From Synergistaceae bacterium (lineage in GTDB: Bacteria > Synergistota > Synergistia > Synergistales > Aminobacteriaceae), in assembly GCA_017451025.1 (NCBI GenBank), contig JAFSSM010000008.1, positions 1-64,000 on the forward strand: a stretch of DNA of 64,000 nucleotides. The letters run 5' to 3'. This document shows, one piece after another, positions 1 to 7,664 of this stretch; the stretch's first letter is position 1; each line of letters opens with the position of its first letter. Below the pieces are notes generated by a model, which was not told where the DNA came from, did not search any database, and saw nothing but the letters and a program-made list of their open reading frames with translations. Position numbers and translations under genes: made by a program.

Positions 1-31
1 GTCGTAGGTTCGAACCCTGCTTCGCCCACCA
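1..31 (+). tRNA. 3' end of a tRNA, cut by the window edge (possibly tRNA-Val)
   Basis: Only the T arm (5-bp stem around the loop TTCGAAC), the 3' acceptor strand TTCGCCC and an encoded CCA are present. The anticodon lies outside the window, so the identity is not readable. Val is only a guess from the common gene order Val-Asp-Phe-Gly. Confidence 0.85.
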
Positions 32-48
32 GAGATTTTGACCAATGC

Positions 49-126
49 GGGGTCGTAGCTCAGTCGGTTTAGAGTGTCGGCCTGTCACGCCGAAGGTCGC
101 GAGTTCAAGTCTCGTCGGCCCCGCCA
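49..126 (+). tRNA. tRNA-Asp (GTC)
   Basis: The acceptor stem GGGGTCG pairs with CGGCCCC (one G-T pair), followed by discriminator G and an encoded CCA. The anticodon loop CTGTCAC carries GTC at 84-86. It is the second gene of a four-tRNA cluster and lies 17 bases after the partial tRNA. Confidence 0.97.
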
Positions 127-151
127 TTAAAATCTAGGGTAGAAAGTGCAG

Positions 152-227
152 GGCGGGATAGCTCAGATGGTAGAGCAATGGACTGAAAATCCATGTGTCC
201 CCGGTTCGATTCTGGGTCCCGCCACCA
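152..227 (+). tRNA. tRNA-Phe (GAA)
   Basis: The acceptor stem GGCGGGA pairs perfectly with TCCCGCC, followed by A and an encoded CCA. The anticodon loop CTGAAAA is closed by the ATGGA/TCCAT stem and gives GAA at 185-187. Confidence 0.97.
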
Positions 228-270
228 AAAATGATAACTGATTGTCATTTTTTAAGCGACAATGACGATT

Positions 271-345
271 GCGGAAGTAGCTCAGGGGTAGAGCACAACC
301 TTGCCAAGGTTGGGGTCGCGGGTTCAAATCCCGTCTTCCGCTCCA
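271..345 (+). tRNA. tRNA-Gly (GCC)
   Basis: The acceptor stem GCGGAAG pairs with CTTCCGC, followed by T and an encoded CCA. The anticodon GCC is at 303-305 in a stem of AACCT/AGGTT type. It is the last tRNA of the cluster and is followed by a terminator at 362. Confidence 0.97.
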
Positions 346-361
346 AGTAATGAAGATTACA

Positions 362-398
362 GCCTTAAGGTAAAATTAAGACCTTGAGGCTTTTATTG
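362..398 (+). terminator. Rho-independent terminator of the tRNA cluster
   Basis: A 10-bp stem (362-371 with 381-390, one G-T pair) encloses a 9-base loop and is followed by the T-rich run TTTTATTGT. It separates the tRNA operon from the lipoprotein gene downstream. Confidence 0.8.
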
Positions 399-422
399 TA
401 CCCATAGGAAGGATGATTGATT

Positions 423-995
423 GTGAACAAGATGAAGTTCTGGAGTATATTGCTTGTGCTTGGCCTTGCCGTGTTTGCGTTCTCGGGATGCGGAGGAAGT
501 GCGGACACAGAAACCCCCGGCGAAAATGGAGACATACCCAACAATACGCCAGACACCTACGAAACAGCGGATGTTCTTGGCGGCAGATGGGATGTCATAG
601 ACCAGTCAATTACGATTGATGCAGATTATACGGACGGTACTACGCTGGAATTAATGCTGTCCACTGCGTCGCTGACTTTCGCGGACACGGAGATAATAGG
701 CACTCGCGGGCTGTCCACAATCACCCTTCATGAGACGTGGAATGCATATCTTAATGCCGATGTGCGTACGTACATGGGAATAATCCCCGTCAACATTGAC
801 GACCAGGTAATCAGCCTGATAAAGCAGGGTGCGGACAATTGGAGATGTGAAATGATGGACACGTACAGGACAGTCATGAACATCGAGATACTCGCCGCTA
901 ACCTGATAAAGCTCACGGAGCACAGGATAGCCCCCTTAAGCGGGGATGTCCTCATCGAGTACGACAACGAATTAACCTTCAGGAAGAAGGAATGA
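423..995 (+). CDS. Small secreted lipoprotein of unknown function
   Basis: A 190-residue protein with a short basic start, a hydrophobic segment and a lipobox-like FSGC, so it is probably lipid-anchored after signal peptidase II cleavage. The mature part begins with a Gly/Ser/Asp/Thr-rich spacer and is mostly polar. No known domain is recognised. Three start codons compete: TTG 417, GTG 423 and ATG 432. The ribosome site AGGAAGG at 406-412 sits 10 bases before GTG 423, which I chose. The 3' end overlaps the end of the convergent AAA+ ATPase gene by 17 bases (979-995). Confidence 0.8.
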   Translation: MNKMKFWSILLVLGLAVFAFSGCGGSADTETPGENGDIPNNTPDTYETADVLGGRWDVIDQSITIDADYTDGTTLELMLSTASLTFADTEIIGTRGLSTITLHETWNAYLNADVRTYMGIIPVNIDDQVISLIKQGADNWRCEMMDTYRTVMNIEILAANLIKLTEHRIAPLSGDVLIEYDNELTFRKKE

Positions 996-2232
996 TCTTC
1001 TCGCGTATAACACGCTTTAGACCGTCGCTAAGCTGTATGGGTTCTCTTTTTGAGGCCGTGTAGTCTTCAGCCTCATACAGGTTTTTGGATTCGGAGATCA
1101 GCTGCTCGCATGACCGCACAAAATCTTCCTGAGCGACTGTATCCTTTCCGTTTATTGCCGCAGTTACGCAGGCATCACGTACCGCCTTCTTTATGTCCCT
1201 TCCGCACAGCTCGTACCGTTCAGCAAGTTCTGATGTGTTTACGCCGTCAGAGAGCGGTATTCTTATGCCTTCGCCGCGTATATGCTGTTCCCAGATTTCC
1301 CGCCTTGTCTCAGAATCAGGAAGCGTAAATTTTATGTTTACCAGCCGCGAGTTAAAAGCCTTGTCGTTAATCTGCGGCATGTTGGTAGCGAATATTACCG
1401 TTCCGCTGAACTGTTCAAGCAGTATAAGCATCTGGCTCTTCATAGCGTTCGAGGATTCTGATGAGGAGTCTCCGGCATCAGCAAAACGTTTCGAGAGCAG
1501 TGCTTCGGCCTCATCAATGAACAGCACGGCATCTTGTTTCTCTGCGGCAAGAAACAGTGCCTTCACCATCTTCTGACCCTGCCCCTTGTACTTGCTAACT
1601 ATGTCGGCGTACGATGCCCTGATAATCTTTTTGCCGAGTTCGTCAGCTATTGCCTCAGCCGCCATCGACTTGCCGGTGCCTGGAGGCCCGTAAAAACTCA
1701 TTGCACAAGTCGCAAACGGCATAATGTTTCGCAGGCCCCATTCATCGAAGACTTTTGCTTCAACCTGAATCACTGCCAGTGCGTTCCTGATCTGAGTCAT
1801 TATTGGGGCGGGAAGTACTACTCTGGTGAAGGAATAGCGCGGAGATTCTGCCTTGTAGTTCAGGACTAAATGTTCGTAGTCAAATTCTTTGAGGTCCTCG
1901 CTTTTCGGAGAGGCCGGAACAGTTCGGGGAGGACTGAAGTCAACCGGCATTCCCTGCCAGCCGAGCCTTACGTTTGCCTCAGCTCCGTATGCTGTGTGTA
2001 TTATTCTGCGGATAGCTGTGATGATTTCTGAGGCTGTTTCGGACGAGAAACTGCGGGCACTGCCCATGACGAAGACATCAACAACTTCTGAATACCCCTC
2101 GCGGAAAATTACGTCGAAGCGCGTGAATATACGGTAAAACCTCCTAAGCTCTAGGGCAAAGGAGGTTTGTACTCTTTCCTGAATATATGGAGAATTGAGG
2201 AGCCGGCCGCGAATGCATACGCAGATTTTCAT
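979..2232 (-). CDS. AAA+ ATPase, last gene of a small-membrane-protein operon
   Basis: A 417-residue protein. The AAA+ module starts near residue 165: Walker A GPPGTGKS at 182-189, Walker B with D240-E241 in LFIDEAEAL, a sensor-1 region ATNMPQ and a sensor-2-like RDIKKAVRDA. The first 160 residues match no domain I recognise. Closest in style are SpoVK/FtsH/proteasome-activating type AAA ATPases, which remodel proteins, but there is no protease domain. Its ATG overlaps the stop of the upstream gene by 4 bases (ATGA), so the two are translationally coupled. The upstream genes encode small proteins with N-terminal membrane segments, suggesting a membrane-associated ATPase. The substrate is unknown. 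Confidence 0.9.
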   Translation of the reverse strand: MKICVCIRGRLLNSPYIQERVQTSFALELRRFYRIFTRFDVIFREGYSEVVDVFVMGSARSFSSETASEIITAIRRIIHTAYGAEANVRLGWQGMPVDFSPPRTVPASPKSEDLKEFDYEHLVLNYKAESPRYSFTRVVLPAPIMTQIRNALAVIQVEAKVFDEWGLRNIMPFATCAMSFYGPPGTGKSMAAEAIADELGKKIIRASYADIVSKYKGQGQKMVKALFLAAEKQDAVLFIDEAEALLSKRFADAGDSSSESSNAMKSQMLILLEQFSGTVIFATNMPQINDKAFNSRLVNIKFTLPDSETRREIWEQHIRGEGIRIPLSDGVNTSELAERYELCGRDIKKAVRDACVTAAINGKDTVAQEDFVRSCEQLISESKNLYEAEDYTASKREPIQLSDGLKRVIREKIIPSS

Positions 2233-2594
2233 ACGCCTACCAGGACTCCGTTTCCTCTGTCCATAGCAAGCCTGACGCTCTCTTCGACTTCTTCAGCCTC
2301 TATGCCCTCAGCCCTGCCCGTTATATCTCCGTCGGAATCCACTCCGAAGGTGAGCACCTTTACGTTCCGCCTCTTAAGCTCCTTAAACCTGTTGCGCAGG
2401 TCATCAGTATAAAACTCCTTCCCCTCCTTCTCCGCTTCTTCCATCAACCTCTCTATTGCTACTGACACTACACGCGGTGCTTTCTGTTGCAGCTTTATTT
2501 CACGCATCTTGCTCTTCAGCAAGTCCAACGTCAGCATTACTACAGCACAGAGCACAAGAGCAGCACCAATAAGTCCGGCTATTGTAAGTAACAT
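2229..2594 (-). CDS. Membrane-anchored small protein in the AAA+ operon
   Basis: A 121-residue protein with one N-terminal hydrophobic helix (about residues 3-26), then a charged, helical cytoplasmic part rich in Glu, Arg and Lys. The last third could fold as a small alpha/beta domain (VKVLTFGVDSDGDI). No family is recognised. The ribosome site AAGGAGGG lies 9 bases before the ATG. The stop overlaps the ATPase start by 4 bases, so it probably works with the ATPase, for example as a membrane adaptor. Confidence 0.85.
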   Translation of the reverse strand: MLLTIAGLIGAALVLCAVVMLTLDLLKSKMREIKLQQKAPRVVSVAIERLMEEAEKEGKEFYTDDLRNRFKELKRRNVKVLTFGVDSDGDITGRAEGIEAEEVEESVRLAMDRGNGVLVGV

Positions 2595-2616
2595 AATTTA
2601 TTTCCCTCCTTGCTGG

Positions 2617-2780
2617 CTAAAACGATATTATGTTAGATGAACTGCTCAACTCTCTTATTATGTCCTTGAACACATAGTCGGGATTGAGCCTCTTATAGCT
2701 TCATCCTTCTCCTTCATCTGCATAACTGACCAAACAATACCGCCGATTACTGCCGCTCCTGCAAGAATAAATATCAACAT
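2617..2780 (-). pseudogene. Small single-helix membrane protein, frame broken near 2702
   Basis: Translation from ATG 2780 (ribosome site GGAGGGG 7 bases upstream) gives a hydrophobic helix, then MQMKEKDE, and stops at 2658 after 40 codons of increasingly unlikely sequence. The -1 frame continues sensibly from the same point (SYKRLNPDYVFKDIIREL) to a TAG at 2617, just before the ribosome site of the next gene. The joined product would be about 54 residues. No slippery heptamer is visible at the junction, so I favour a one-base deletion (real or a sequence error) over programmed frameshifting. Its function is unknown; the layout resembles the other small membrane proteins of this operon. Confidence 0.6.
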
Positions 2781-2783
2781 GGT

Positions 2784-3320
2784 TTATCCCCTCCGACGAG
2801 GTTTAGCATTGAAAAAGCCGTTGTTCTCATCAAGGAACTGCTCGAACTCCGGCGTAAGATTCTCGTATTTCACTACAGCCCTTTCCGTAATCTTTCCTGA
2901 TTCGTCCATGACAGCAAGAAGAAGGCTCTTGAAGAACTTATCAGCCTCAAAGTCTATGCTGTAGCCCTCGTCCCGCTGCTCTTTCACCATCAAGTCAAAG
3001 ACTTTGTTGTTTATCCTGGCGACTAATACTTTCCCCATGCCCGCGTGTGCGTCAACCCAATTGAGCATGTCATCGTCTGAGTATGTGCTTACGTAAGAGA
3101 CACTGCCCATCGCCTTCATCAAAATATCTGTTTCCCTGCGGGTAATTTCCGCCTGCTCTTTGCGATGAGCTATGTACTCATACGCCGCAAATCCCGCGAT
3201 TCCCAAAAGCACTACTGCTACAGCGGCAATTGGATGCCCGGCAGCTCCCAGAGCAAAAACACACAAACCTATTCCCGCAATGTAGAGAATCTGCTTCCAC
3301 ATTTTCGCAATGAAACTCAT
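2784..3320 (-). CDS. Membrane protein, first gene of the AAA+ operon
   Basis: A 178-residue protein starting at ATG 3320, with ribosome site GGAGGG 10 bases upstream; a longer start at 3353 has none. Two hydrophobic helices lie near the N-terminus (ILYIAGIGLCVFALGAAG and PIAAVAVVLLGIAGFAAYEYI). They are followed by a soluble domain of about 110 residues and a basic end AKPRRRG. No family is recognised. It leads the operon 2784-2617-2229-979 and is preceded by a promoter with a G8 tract in the spacer. Confidence 0.85.
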   Translation of the reverse strand: MSFIAKMWKQILYIAGIGLCVFALGAAGHPIAAVAVVLLGIAGFAAYEYIAHRKEQAEITRRETDILMKAMGSVSYVSTYSDDDMLNWVDAHAGMGKVLVARINNKVFDLMVKEQRDEGYSIDFEADKFFKSLLLAVMDESGKITERAVVKYENLTPEFEQFLDENNGFFNAKPRRRG

Positions 3321-3359
3321 GAAACGTAAACCCTCCAAATAAGTAATTTGCATAACGCA

Positions 3360-3386
3360 ATTATGGGGGGGGTATTAATTTGTCAA
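3360..3386 (-). promoter_or_regulatory. Promoter of the AAA+ operon with a homopolymer spacer
   Basis: On the minus strand a perfect -35 TTGACA (3386-3381) is followed by a -10-like CATAAT (3365-3360). The spacer is 15 bases and contains a run of eight C (plus-strand G8 at 3365-3372, overlapping the -10 by one base). The spacing is two bases short of the usual 17. Addition or loss of bases in the run would tune promoter strength. Confidence 0.5.
3365..3372. repeat. G8 homopolymer tract in a promoter spacer
   Basis: Eight consecutive G on the plus strand lie in the 84-base gap between the helicase stop and the first gene of the AAA+ operon. I noticed no longer G/C run in the window. Confidence 0.9.
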
Positions 3387-3404
3387 GCAGTCATTGCGGC
3401 TGAT

Positions 3405-6400
3405 TTACGTCCTCTCGCAGTAAAACCTGAACACACAATCCTTGCAGGTCTCGAGGTCTTGCGTCCTGTGCTCGAAGTCCTGCGCAATAATCCTGTCCAC
3501 AGTTCCGTCAATGTTCTGCATAATCCCTTCAGCCTCGTTTTCGTCGTAAGGATAGACTATCTCGGGAGTGCTGCTCTCCTCTCCGGTGTAATACAGCTTC
3601 ATGCTGTTCACGGTCAGCCCCAGCGATTTCACGGCCAAGTATGCGTAGACGTTGACCTGCCGGCGGTTGTTCTCCAGGCGTTCACGGTCGCGGTTGATGT
3701 TGATGTTGGGCTTCGGGCCGGTCTTGAAGTCGATAATCTCCGTCTCGTCATCACGGACACGGATCAGGTCTATCTTCCCCTCAAGAATATACCTGTTACG
3801 CACAAGGCTAACGTCAGATTCCGCCATCAGGATACCGCTCCAGTCGCTGCCCTGCCGGTGCACGTAATGCATAACCTGTCCCAGAGCGTTCCTTCTCGAT
3901 GCTTCGTTGAGATATGCACGCTCCATTCTGGAGAGCCTTTCGTAGTTGCTGTTGAACCACTCGGCAATATTGGACCCGGTAATCTTCTTCTCCTCCTGAT
4001 TCAGGACTGCCCTGTGAATGTCCTCGATTGTGGCGTGTACCAGCGTCCCCATGAATGTGCTCTGAGAAAGTGCAGGCATAAACTCCAGCTCACGGAAGAA
4101 CTTGTACTGCATAGGGCACGACTCGTAGAGCAGAATGTTCGACGTGAAGGAATACGTGCTGCGCAATCCCGAATCTTTGGGCTTGGCCAGCTCAACATCG
4201 CTTGACGGCGAAAATACCTCGTCGGCATCTTCAAGTTTGTTGTACGCTTCCTCCAAAAATGAGCTGGGAGTTTTGTTGTCCTCGTTGCACGTCAGAATTA
4301 AGAGGTTCTGTGCACGAGTGAACGCCACGTAGAACATTCTCCAGAAGTCAAAGTATTTTATCGAGCTGTCTGGCTCAAACGCAGGCCGCCGCGAGTAATT
4401 GTGCGCTATTTCCGCCATAAGCGAATTGTTCCTGTCCATCCGAAGCTCACTGTCCGGCACAGACCAGAGCGAGTCCACGAACACCACCGGAAACTCTCTG
4501 CCTTTAGCCTGGTGTATCGTCATGAACGCAACGTGTCCGGGAGGAACTGCCTCGTAGTCGCTCTCGTACTCGTCGAGGCCCTCGTCGATCCTGAACCGGA
4601 TAAATATGTTCATGAGCATCTGGAACTGCGAGGCTATGTTTTTCGCGTGAAGGTTGTTGATGTTGTAGCTGTGCTCGTAATCCCGGAAAATGCTTATCAG
4701 CTTTGAGAGGTTGCGGGCAGGACGAAGTTCCTTGACGTTCCCGCCGATTTTTGCGTCCAATGCATGAGGAAACGGAGTGAACGCGAACAGCTCATAGAGC
4801 AAGTCGCTGTACGTGTAGCCGGTGTAGCCTTTAAGTTCGGCGTGATGATTTCGCTTCTTGAGGAGCCATTTTTTGAGGTCTGCATACTGGGGCTTGTCGA
4901 TGTATCTTGCAACTGTGGCCAGGCAGTCCCGGTAATAGGCGATATAGTCCGGTTCTTTGCCCTGAAAGCTGAAAGCACCTGCCTCGAGTGCCCTCAAGTA
5001 GTCCGGAAACATCGAGATCAGACAGCCCAGCGCAAAATATATCTCGGTTCTCTTGAAGAAGAGGTTGGAGCGCGGAGAGTAGACGCTTATGTTGTTATTC
5101 TCGAGGTAGTGCGAAAGTTCCTGCACGGTCTTGGCCTTAACTGACCTGAAGAGAAAAGCAATCTGGCTGTAGTCGGCGAGCACTCCCGAATCCTTCAGGG
5201 ATTTTATGAAGGCGGCCAATTTTTCGTGCCAGCCCTCTTTGTCGTGAACTCCTGCAAGCCTCATCACTGAAGGGTATTGCGTGTCGGGCTTGAAGGCTTC
5301 GGGGCGTTTGGGGTGCCTGAAGTTTCCCCACGAGAATTTGTCGCCGGTATCCTCGATCCATTCTGAGGCAAATTTGACGATTGCGGGAGTTGACCTGTAG
5401 TTCAGCATGAGCTTGACGGTTTTGCACTCGTTCTTGCCCCATCTGTCAGCGAACTCCAGAATATTCCTGACCGTTGCACCGCGAAAACGATAAAGGCTCT
5501 GGTCGTCGTCGCCAACAACGCAGATATTCCGGCTCTCAGTTCCCAGCAAAAAGATTAGCTGTTCCTGCACGTAATTAGTGTCCTGGTACTCGTCGATCAT
5601 GATGTACTGTATTTTGTGCTGGAGCGACGCAAGAATCTCCGGGTTGTCGCGCAGCAGCCTGTAAGTCTCGGCGAGCAGTGCGGAATAGCTGAATGCGTTA
5701 TTGTCCGCGAGCATTTTGCTGTGGACGAGCATTGCCTTTCCGAGTGCACGTACTGCCTGGTTATCGCTTCGCACAAGCTCCTCCGGGTCAATCAGTTCTT
5801 CGGAGACTGTGCTTATGTAGTCGCGAAGTTCGCAGGCCCTCTTCCACTTTCCGGAATTTCTGAACACTTCATCGATGTCCTCTATGCTCTCGTAGAGCCT
5901 GTAGTTCTGGAGAATCATGTATGCGTGGCCGAAGTCGTCGAGTATCCTGAAGTTCTTTCCCCTGTCTGTGAAATCGGAGTATTCCTTCAAAATTCGCTCG
6001 CATATCACGTGAAAAGTCCCGGTGTACATTGCGCCGGTATCTGCCAGAATTTTCCGTGAAGACAGCTCCTCAGCAATTCGGGTAATCAGCTCCTGCGCGG
6101 CCTTGTCGGTGAAAGTTGCGAGCATAATTGCGCCGGGCTTGACGTGCTTCTTCTGGATGAGGAACACCGCCCTCTGAACGAGAGTGTAGGTTTTTCCTGT
6201 TCCCGGCCCCGCAATGATGAGTAACGGGCCGCTGGTGGTGGTGATGGCTTCCTTCTGGGCTTCGTTGGCACTGCCGAAATCGAAGTCCGAGAAATCTTCA
6301 GGCAAAAATCTTTCCTGTTCGGACTGCTGCGGCTGAGACAGCTTTTCGTCCTCGCCCAAATATGACAGCAAGGATTCTTTGGGTTCGGTGTCCTCGCAGA

Positions 6401-7583
6401 ATCGCACAATGGATTTGTCCGCACCCCTGATGTCCTTTCGGGAAATGAGCATAATGCATTCTGCCTTCTGGCCGTCGAGTCCTGCGGAGTTAATCTCCTG
6501 AGAGTATGCGGCCAAGTTTTCGGGCGGGTCATAGTGAATCACGAAGCGGATATCTTTGCGCTCAATTTCGCCGTAAAGCACCGAAGGAAGAATAGTGATT
6601 TTGTCGCTGATAGTTCCGAGCGCCTCGCTGAGTTTGTAGACAGTTTCGGGGGTTGAGCAGAATATCACGCCAGGCTGTCCTTTTCTGTGCGCTAGAATTT
6701 CGTTGACCGCAGATAGTTTATCCTCCTTGCGCAGGACTGTGAACGACACGTCCGGCCTGTTGAAGCCGGTTATGACTCTAAGCGGAGAGCGCAAGGCCCT
6801 GAACATGTCCTGACGTTCCAGCGGAGAGGTTGACTGCGCGAAGATGCCTCTGCTTATGCGTTTTTTGCTGATTGCATCCAGAAAAGCACCGGAGTCCTTG
6901 ATGTTGCCGAGCACCGCCGCAAAAGATATTTCTGTGCCGGAAAGCGCAGACTTGATGTCGTCGGCCTGCAGTTCTTCCAGTGCAGAATAGAGTATCTTGC
7001 AGGAGGAGTTCCTGATGTTGCGAAGGAGCGAACGTTTCTTTGCCGCAGAGAGTGATGACGAGAGAATTTCGCTGTGAGAATCTTTCGGGACGATTACGGG
7101 TTCGGACGGAGTGATTACGAGAGTCAGGCCAGGCATCAGCAGGGCGGGCAGGCGGAAGCAAATGCTCATGCCGTAGTGGGCGGGCATAGAGCAGAAAATG
7201 TCGCGTCCGGAAAGTATTGCGTCGATTATCTCTTCCTGGCCGGGCCTGAAGGCATCCAGACCGAAATGCTGGCGCAAAAGCGAGACAAGATATGTGGGTT
7301 TTTGCGGCTGGGGTATGGGCTGTGCAGGCTGGGGCTCTGGTTCCGGCGCGGGTTCGGGTTCCGGGCGGGATCTCAGGGCTTCCAGTTCGGACATCAGGGC
7401 GGAATTTTGCTCTTGGGACTCCGCGAGCCGGGTTTTTAGTGTGTCAAGCTCTTTATCCTTGTCGTCAAGCTGGGAGGACAGATTCGCAATCTGTTCTTCC
7501 TGAATGGATATGCGCTCATTTAGCAATTTTGTCCTGGCAGTGATGATACTCTGGACTTGTTTCTGTTCTTCGGGGGTCAACAT
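3405..7583 (-). CDS. RecQ-like (degenerate) / UvrD helicase / PD-(D/E)XK nuclease fusion
   Basis: A 1392-residue protein. Residues 1-72 form a predicted coiled coil, 73-95 a Pro/Glu linker. Residues 97-400 resemble RecQ (FRPGQEEIIDAILSGRD; IRFVIHYDPPE) but lack its catalytic motifs: Walker A has become MPAHYGMS, no DEAH is seen, and the GRAGRDG motif reads NSAGLDG. From 440 a complete UvrD/PcrA-type superfamily 1A helicase follows: Walker A GPGTGKT at 459-465, IDEYQDT, GDDDQSLYRFRG, NYRS, and TIHQAKGREF. The last 260 residues are an AddB/Cas4-like nuclease with EGKID, IDFKTG, RRQVNVYAY and four Cys (in YESCPMQ, then 1380, 1383 and 1389) fit for an iron-sulphur cluster. Ribosome site AGAGGATG precedes the ATG. 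The role is probably DNA end processing or defence; the exact pathway is inferred. Confidence 0.93.
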   Translation of the reverse strand: MLTPEEQKQVQSIITARTKLLNERISIQEEQIANLSSQLDDKDKELDTLKTRLAESQEQNSALMSELEALRSRPEPEPAPEPEPQPAQPIPQPQKPTYLVSLLRQHFGLDAFRPGQEEIIDAILSGRDIFCSMPAHYGMSICFRLPALLMPGLTLVITPSEPVIVPKDSHSEILSSSLSAAKKRSLLRNIRNSSCKILYSALEELQADDIKSALSGTEISFAAVLGNIKDSGAFLDAISKKRISRGIFAQSTSPLERQDMFRALRSPLRVITGFNRPDVSFTVLRKEDKLSAVNEILAHRKGQPGVIFCSTPETVYKLSEALGTISDKITILPSVLYGEIERKDIRFVIHYDPPENLAAYSQEINSAGLDGQKAECIMLISRKDIRGADKSIVRFCEDTEPKESLLSYLGEDEKLSQPQQSEQERFLPEDFSDFDFGSANEAQKEAITTTSGPLLIIAGPGTGKTYTLVQRAVFLIQKKHVKPGAIMLATFTDKAAQELITRIAEELSSRKILADTGAMYTGTFHVICERILKEYSDFTDRGKNFRILDDFGHAYMILQNYRLYESIEDIDEVFRNSGKWKRACELRDYISTVSEELIDPEELVRSDNQAVRALGKAMLVHSKMLADNNAFSYSALLAETYRLLRDNPEILASLQHKIQYIMIDEYQDTNYVQEQLIFLLGTESRNICVVGDDDQSLYRFRGATVRNILEFADRWGKNECKTVKLMLNYRSTPAIVKFASEWIEDTGDKFSWGNFRHPKRPEAFKPDTQYPSVMRLAGVHDKEGWHEKLAAFIKSLKDSGVLADYSQIAFLFRSVKAKTVQELSHYLENNNISVYSPRSNLFFKRTEIYFALGCLISMFPDYLRALEAGAFSFQGKEPDYIAYYRDCLATVARYIDKPQYADLKKWLLKKRNHHAELKGYTGYTYSDLLYELFAFTPFPHALDAKIGGNVKELRPARNLSKLISIFRDYEHSYNINNLHAKNIASQFQMLMNIFIRFRIDEGLDEYESDYEAVPPGHVAFMTIHQAKGREFPVVFVDSLWSVPDSELRMDRNNSLMAEIAHNYSRRPAFEPDSSIKYFDFWRMFYVAFTRAQNLLILTCNEDNKTPSSFLEEAYNKLEDADEVFSPSSDVELAKPKDSGLRSTYSFTSNILLYESCPMQYKFFRELEFMPALSQSTFMGTLVHATIEDIHRAVLNQEEKKITGSNIAEWFNSNYERLSRMERAYLNEASRRNALGQVMHYVHRQGSDWSGILMAESDVSLVRNRYILEGKIDLIRVRDDETEIIDFKTGPKPNININRDRERLENNRRQVNVYAYLAVKSLGLTVNSMKLYYTGEESSTPEIVYPYDENEAEGIMQNIDGTVDRIIAQDFEHRTQDLETCKDCVFRFYCERT

Positions 7584-7621
7584 GGCTTCATCCTCTCGTG
7601 TGAATAAAGCTATTATACCCG

Positions 7622-7656
7622 CAAAAAAAATTCCCCCTCTTTTGAGCGAGGAGGAA
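7622..7656 (-). terminator. Terminator of the dTDP-rhamnose operon
   Basis: Read on the minus strand, a 9-bp stem (7656-7648 with 7639-7631, one wobble) encloses an 8-base loop and is followed by eight or nine T. It lies 9 bases after the rfbB stop. Confidence 0.8.
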
Positions 7657-7664
7657 GTGGGAAG

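Noticed and set aside
2690-2715. Programmed -1 frameshift in the small membrane gene
   Set aside because: No X-XXY-YYZ heptamer or downstream stem is visible; a one-base deletion is simpler.
3348-4205. A 285-codon open frame opposite the end of the helicase-nuclease gene
   Set aside because: It lies opposite the conserved nuclease domain, lacks a ribosome site and its product has no recognisable pattern; it is a shadow frame.
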